Source: Margaritifera margaritifera (Eukaryota; Mollusca; Bivalvia; Unionida; Margaritiferidae). Taken from it: DNA of 64,000 nucleotides. The notes beneath the pieces were generated by a model. The model was not told the DNA's origin. It searched no databases and saw only the letters and a list, made by a program, of their open reading frames with translations. Shown here one piece after another: positions 62,611 through 64,000 of the stretch. The stretch is from contig JAQPZY010000964.1 in the NCBI GenBank assembly GCA_029931535.1, forward strand, positions 62,001 through 126,000. The letters run 5' to 3'. How positions within the stretch are numbered: the stretch's first letter is position 1; every line of letters begins with the position of its first letter. The position numbers and the translations under genes are program-made.

Positions 62611-63095
62611 TTACACTTGTTCTATTTCCTCTTTATCCATTTTGAGCTCACATATTGATTTAAGACAGTGAGTGGAACCAGCAGCTACTGGATATTGCAT
62701 ACATTAAAACAAAATAAAAGCTGTATGATTATTTGTTTCAAAAAGGATTAAAATAAAAGAATGTTTTGTTACGGTAATGGCTGAGCTTTGTTAATTGCTA
62801 GGAATGTATCAGCAAGAACACAGGATGGAGTTGGTGGTGGTCTGCATCACATATAGTTCATTTTTCACTGGGTCTTTTTCATTGTTCAGAGCAACCATGA
62901 AAACCGTGAAAATTGGTACCCCATGGAAAAAGTGTTACAGCAGTTACAGTCAAACTCGTCAATAGCGGCCAACCATGGGAAAAGGCCCAACTGATCTTTG
63001 TACACAGGTGACCTCTGTATGCAGGTTCACCTTTTAAAATTGGTTTTTGAACAAATATCATGCACTGAATACCACTACCAACAGTAGTAGTAGTA

Positions 63096-63098
<3 letters not shown>

Positions 63099-63137
<39 letters not shown>
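63099..63137. repeat. (ATT)n microsatellite
   Basis: About 13 uninterrupted ATT/TTA units. Confidence 0.95.
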
Positions 63138-63779
63138 CAGCAGATTTAGTTTAGTTACATTTATAATTTGTTCTCTCCCAAACTTATGTTCCACAGAAGA
63201 TTACTGTATCCTGCTCACTTTAATCCATCCTATAAATTAAATGTTTTGTGCACCATGACAAAACACTAATGTCACTATTAACTGGCAGCTTACATATGAC
63301 TGTGCAACAGAGAAGGGACTCCTTGTTTAGCCGTCTCAAAAACTGAGAAACAGCAGTGCACACTTAAAAAAACATCTGGATTAACCAGTTACTCAACTCA
63401 CCAAGATCAAAAGACATTCGGTTTATGTGAGAGGCCTGTGTTGAATAGGGAATGAAAAGAAGCCTATGTGGCTATTATCAGTAACACATGAATGTAAACT
63501 TCACCTGCCTTTTATATACAGACAAATTTGTACAATATTGAATGACCCACGATCCTAATGAAAAGGTTTGTAACTTGTATCTCTCCTCAAAGATGAACTT
63601 TTATCATCCTAGACAGCTTTAATTCACAGACGAATAAATGAAAATATTGAATTATACAAGTTGCTTTGGCATAAAAGGTGACTCCCATTTCTGCTGTAAC
63701 AACGCAACTGCTTTTCCCACAATCCAGCGAATGAATTGCTTCGACTGTCTCTCTTAATACTAAAAGCTGCTTCACTGTT

Positions 63780-64000
63780 CAAATTTGACATTGACACCTT
63801 TGGGTGTTGTTCTTGTTCGTCCTTTGAGTTTGTTGATGACCATGACATCACTAACTGGCTTGGTTTCTGTGAGTACATGAGTGGCTGATCAGGCCAATCT
63901 GTGCCCTTGAACTGTCTGTGGCACACTTGACAGGAGATGCCGCTTGGGTTTGCCTAATCAACTGAGGACATGCTGCAGTTCTGAGATTTATGCTGCTCAT
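63780..64000 (-). pseudogene. LINE 3-prime end fragment with C-terminal zinc-finger-like motif
   Basis: From the window edge the minus strand reads LRTAACPQLIRQTQAASPVK, then CATDSSRAQIGLISHSCTHR and a stop. Many animal non-LTR elements end with a C-x-x-C-x-F-AR-GL-SH-RTH motif. Here the second Cys has become Asp while the His pair (HSCTH) is kept. Downstream GGACGAACAAGAACAACAC also fits the usual LINE tail. The 5-prime part would be beyond 64000. Confidence 0.65.

Larger units (their letters stand above)
62160..63570 (-). other. POLG intron upstream of exon 1, in-window part
   Basis: Contains a dispersed repeat (62350-62610) and an ATT microsatellite (63099-63137). The stretch 62900-63060 with ACAGGTGACCTCTGTA resembles common mollusc dispersed repeats. 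No POLG exon with the Exo II motif was found. Confidence 0.7.

Noticed and set aside
63587..63926. Overlapping minus-strand frames of 62 and 100 codons
   Set aside because: They lie in or after the LINE 3-prime end in frames other than the one matching the LINE C-terminus; no independent support.
62160..64000. Upstream POLG exon with the Exo II motif
   Set aside because: I searched the minus strand for GHNVSFDR-like text and found none; it must lie beyond 64000.

Overview
The window is animal nuclear DNA: AT-rich, with spliced exons, long introns and dense transposon and tandem-repeat content. The only host gene I can support is POLG, the catalytic subunit of mitochondrial DNA polymerase gamma. 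It lies on the minus strand and spans almost the whole window. I reconstructed 14 consecutive coding exons from 62159 down to 2009. Every splice phase agrees from exon to exon, giving 1839 coding bases or 613 codons. The reading frame enters just after the second exonuclease motif, contains exonuclease motif III, the linker domain and polymerase motif A, and stops in the middle of polymerase motif B. The start of the gene lies beyond 64000 and its end beyond position 1. A DIRS-type retrotransposon family, a tRNA-derived SINE, and short-period dispersed repeats together suggest an invertebrate, most likely a mollusc such as a bivalve. I cannot name the species.

Layout along + coordinates. 1-2000: hAT and piggyBac relics and a DIRS end fragment. 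2009-2115: exon 14. 2116-6863: intron with a small inverted-repeat element and DIRS copy A (2664-4890). 6864-6999: exon 13. 7000-18008: 11-kb intron with DIRS copy B (7094-15012), a piggyBac derivative nested in it (9128-10317), and repeat arrays. 18009-18126: exon 12, followed in the intron by a partial tandem copy of itself. 20321-20374: exon 11, between two inverted-repeat elements. 24051-24208: exon 10. 29199-29297 and 29913-30084: exons 9 and 8. 30085-41070: 11-kb intron with an isolated SWIM-type exon, DIRS copy C (34494-39515) carrying a nested hAT MITE, a SINE and a LINE fragment. 41071-41310: exon 7. 41311-46656: intron with DIRS copy D and the 50-bp and 37-bp arrays. 46657-46748: exon 6. 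46900-49752: a 44-bp satellite that fills about 90 percent of its intron. 49947-50046, 53501-53683, 55692-55771, 57906-58046 and 62001-62159: exons 5 to 1, with further minisatellites between them. 62160-64000: upstream intron with a LINE 3-prime end.

All four DIRS copies lie in the sense orientation of POLG and all are decayed. The most unusual host-gene observations are the tandem duplication of the 3-prime half of exon 12 together with its splice donor, and changes at normally conserved positions in exon 14. The large intronic satellite contains an exact 18-monomer (791-bp) higher-order duplication. No bacterial-type genes, CRISPR arrays or rRNA genes were seen. Most short open frames in the window are chance frames, antisense of transposons, or open frames running through tandem repeats.
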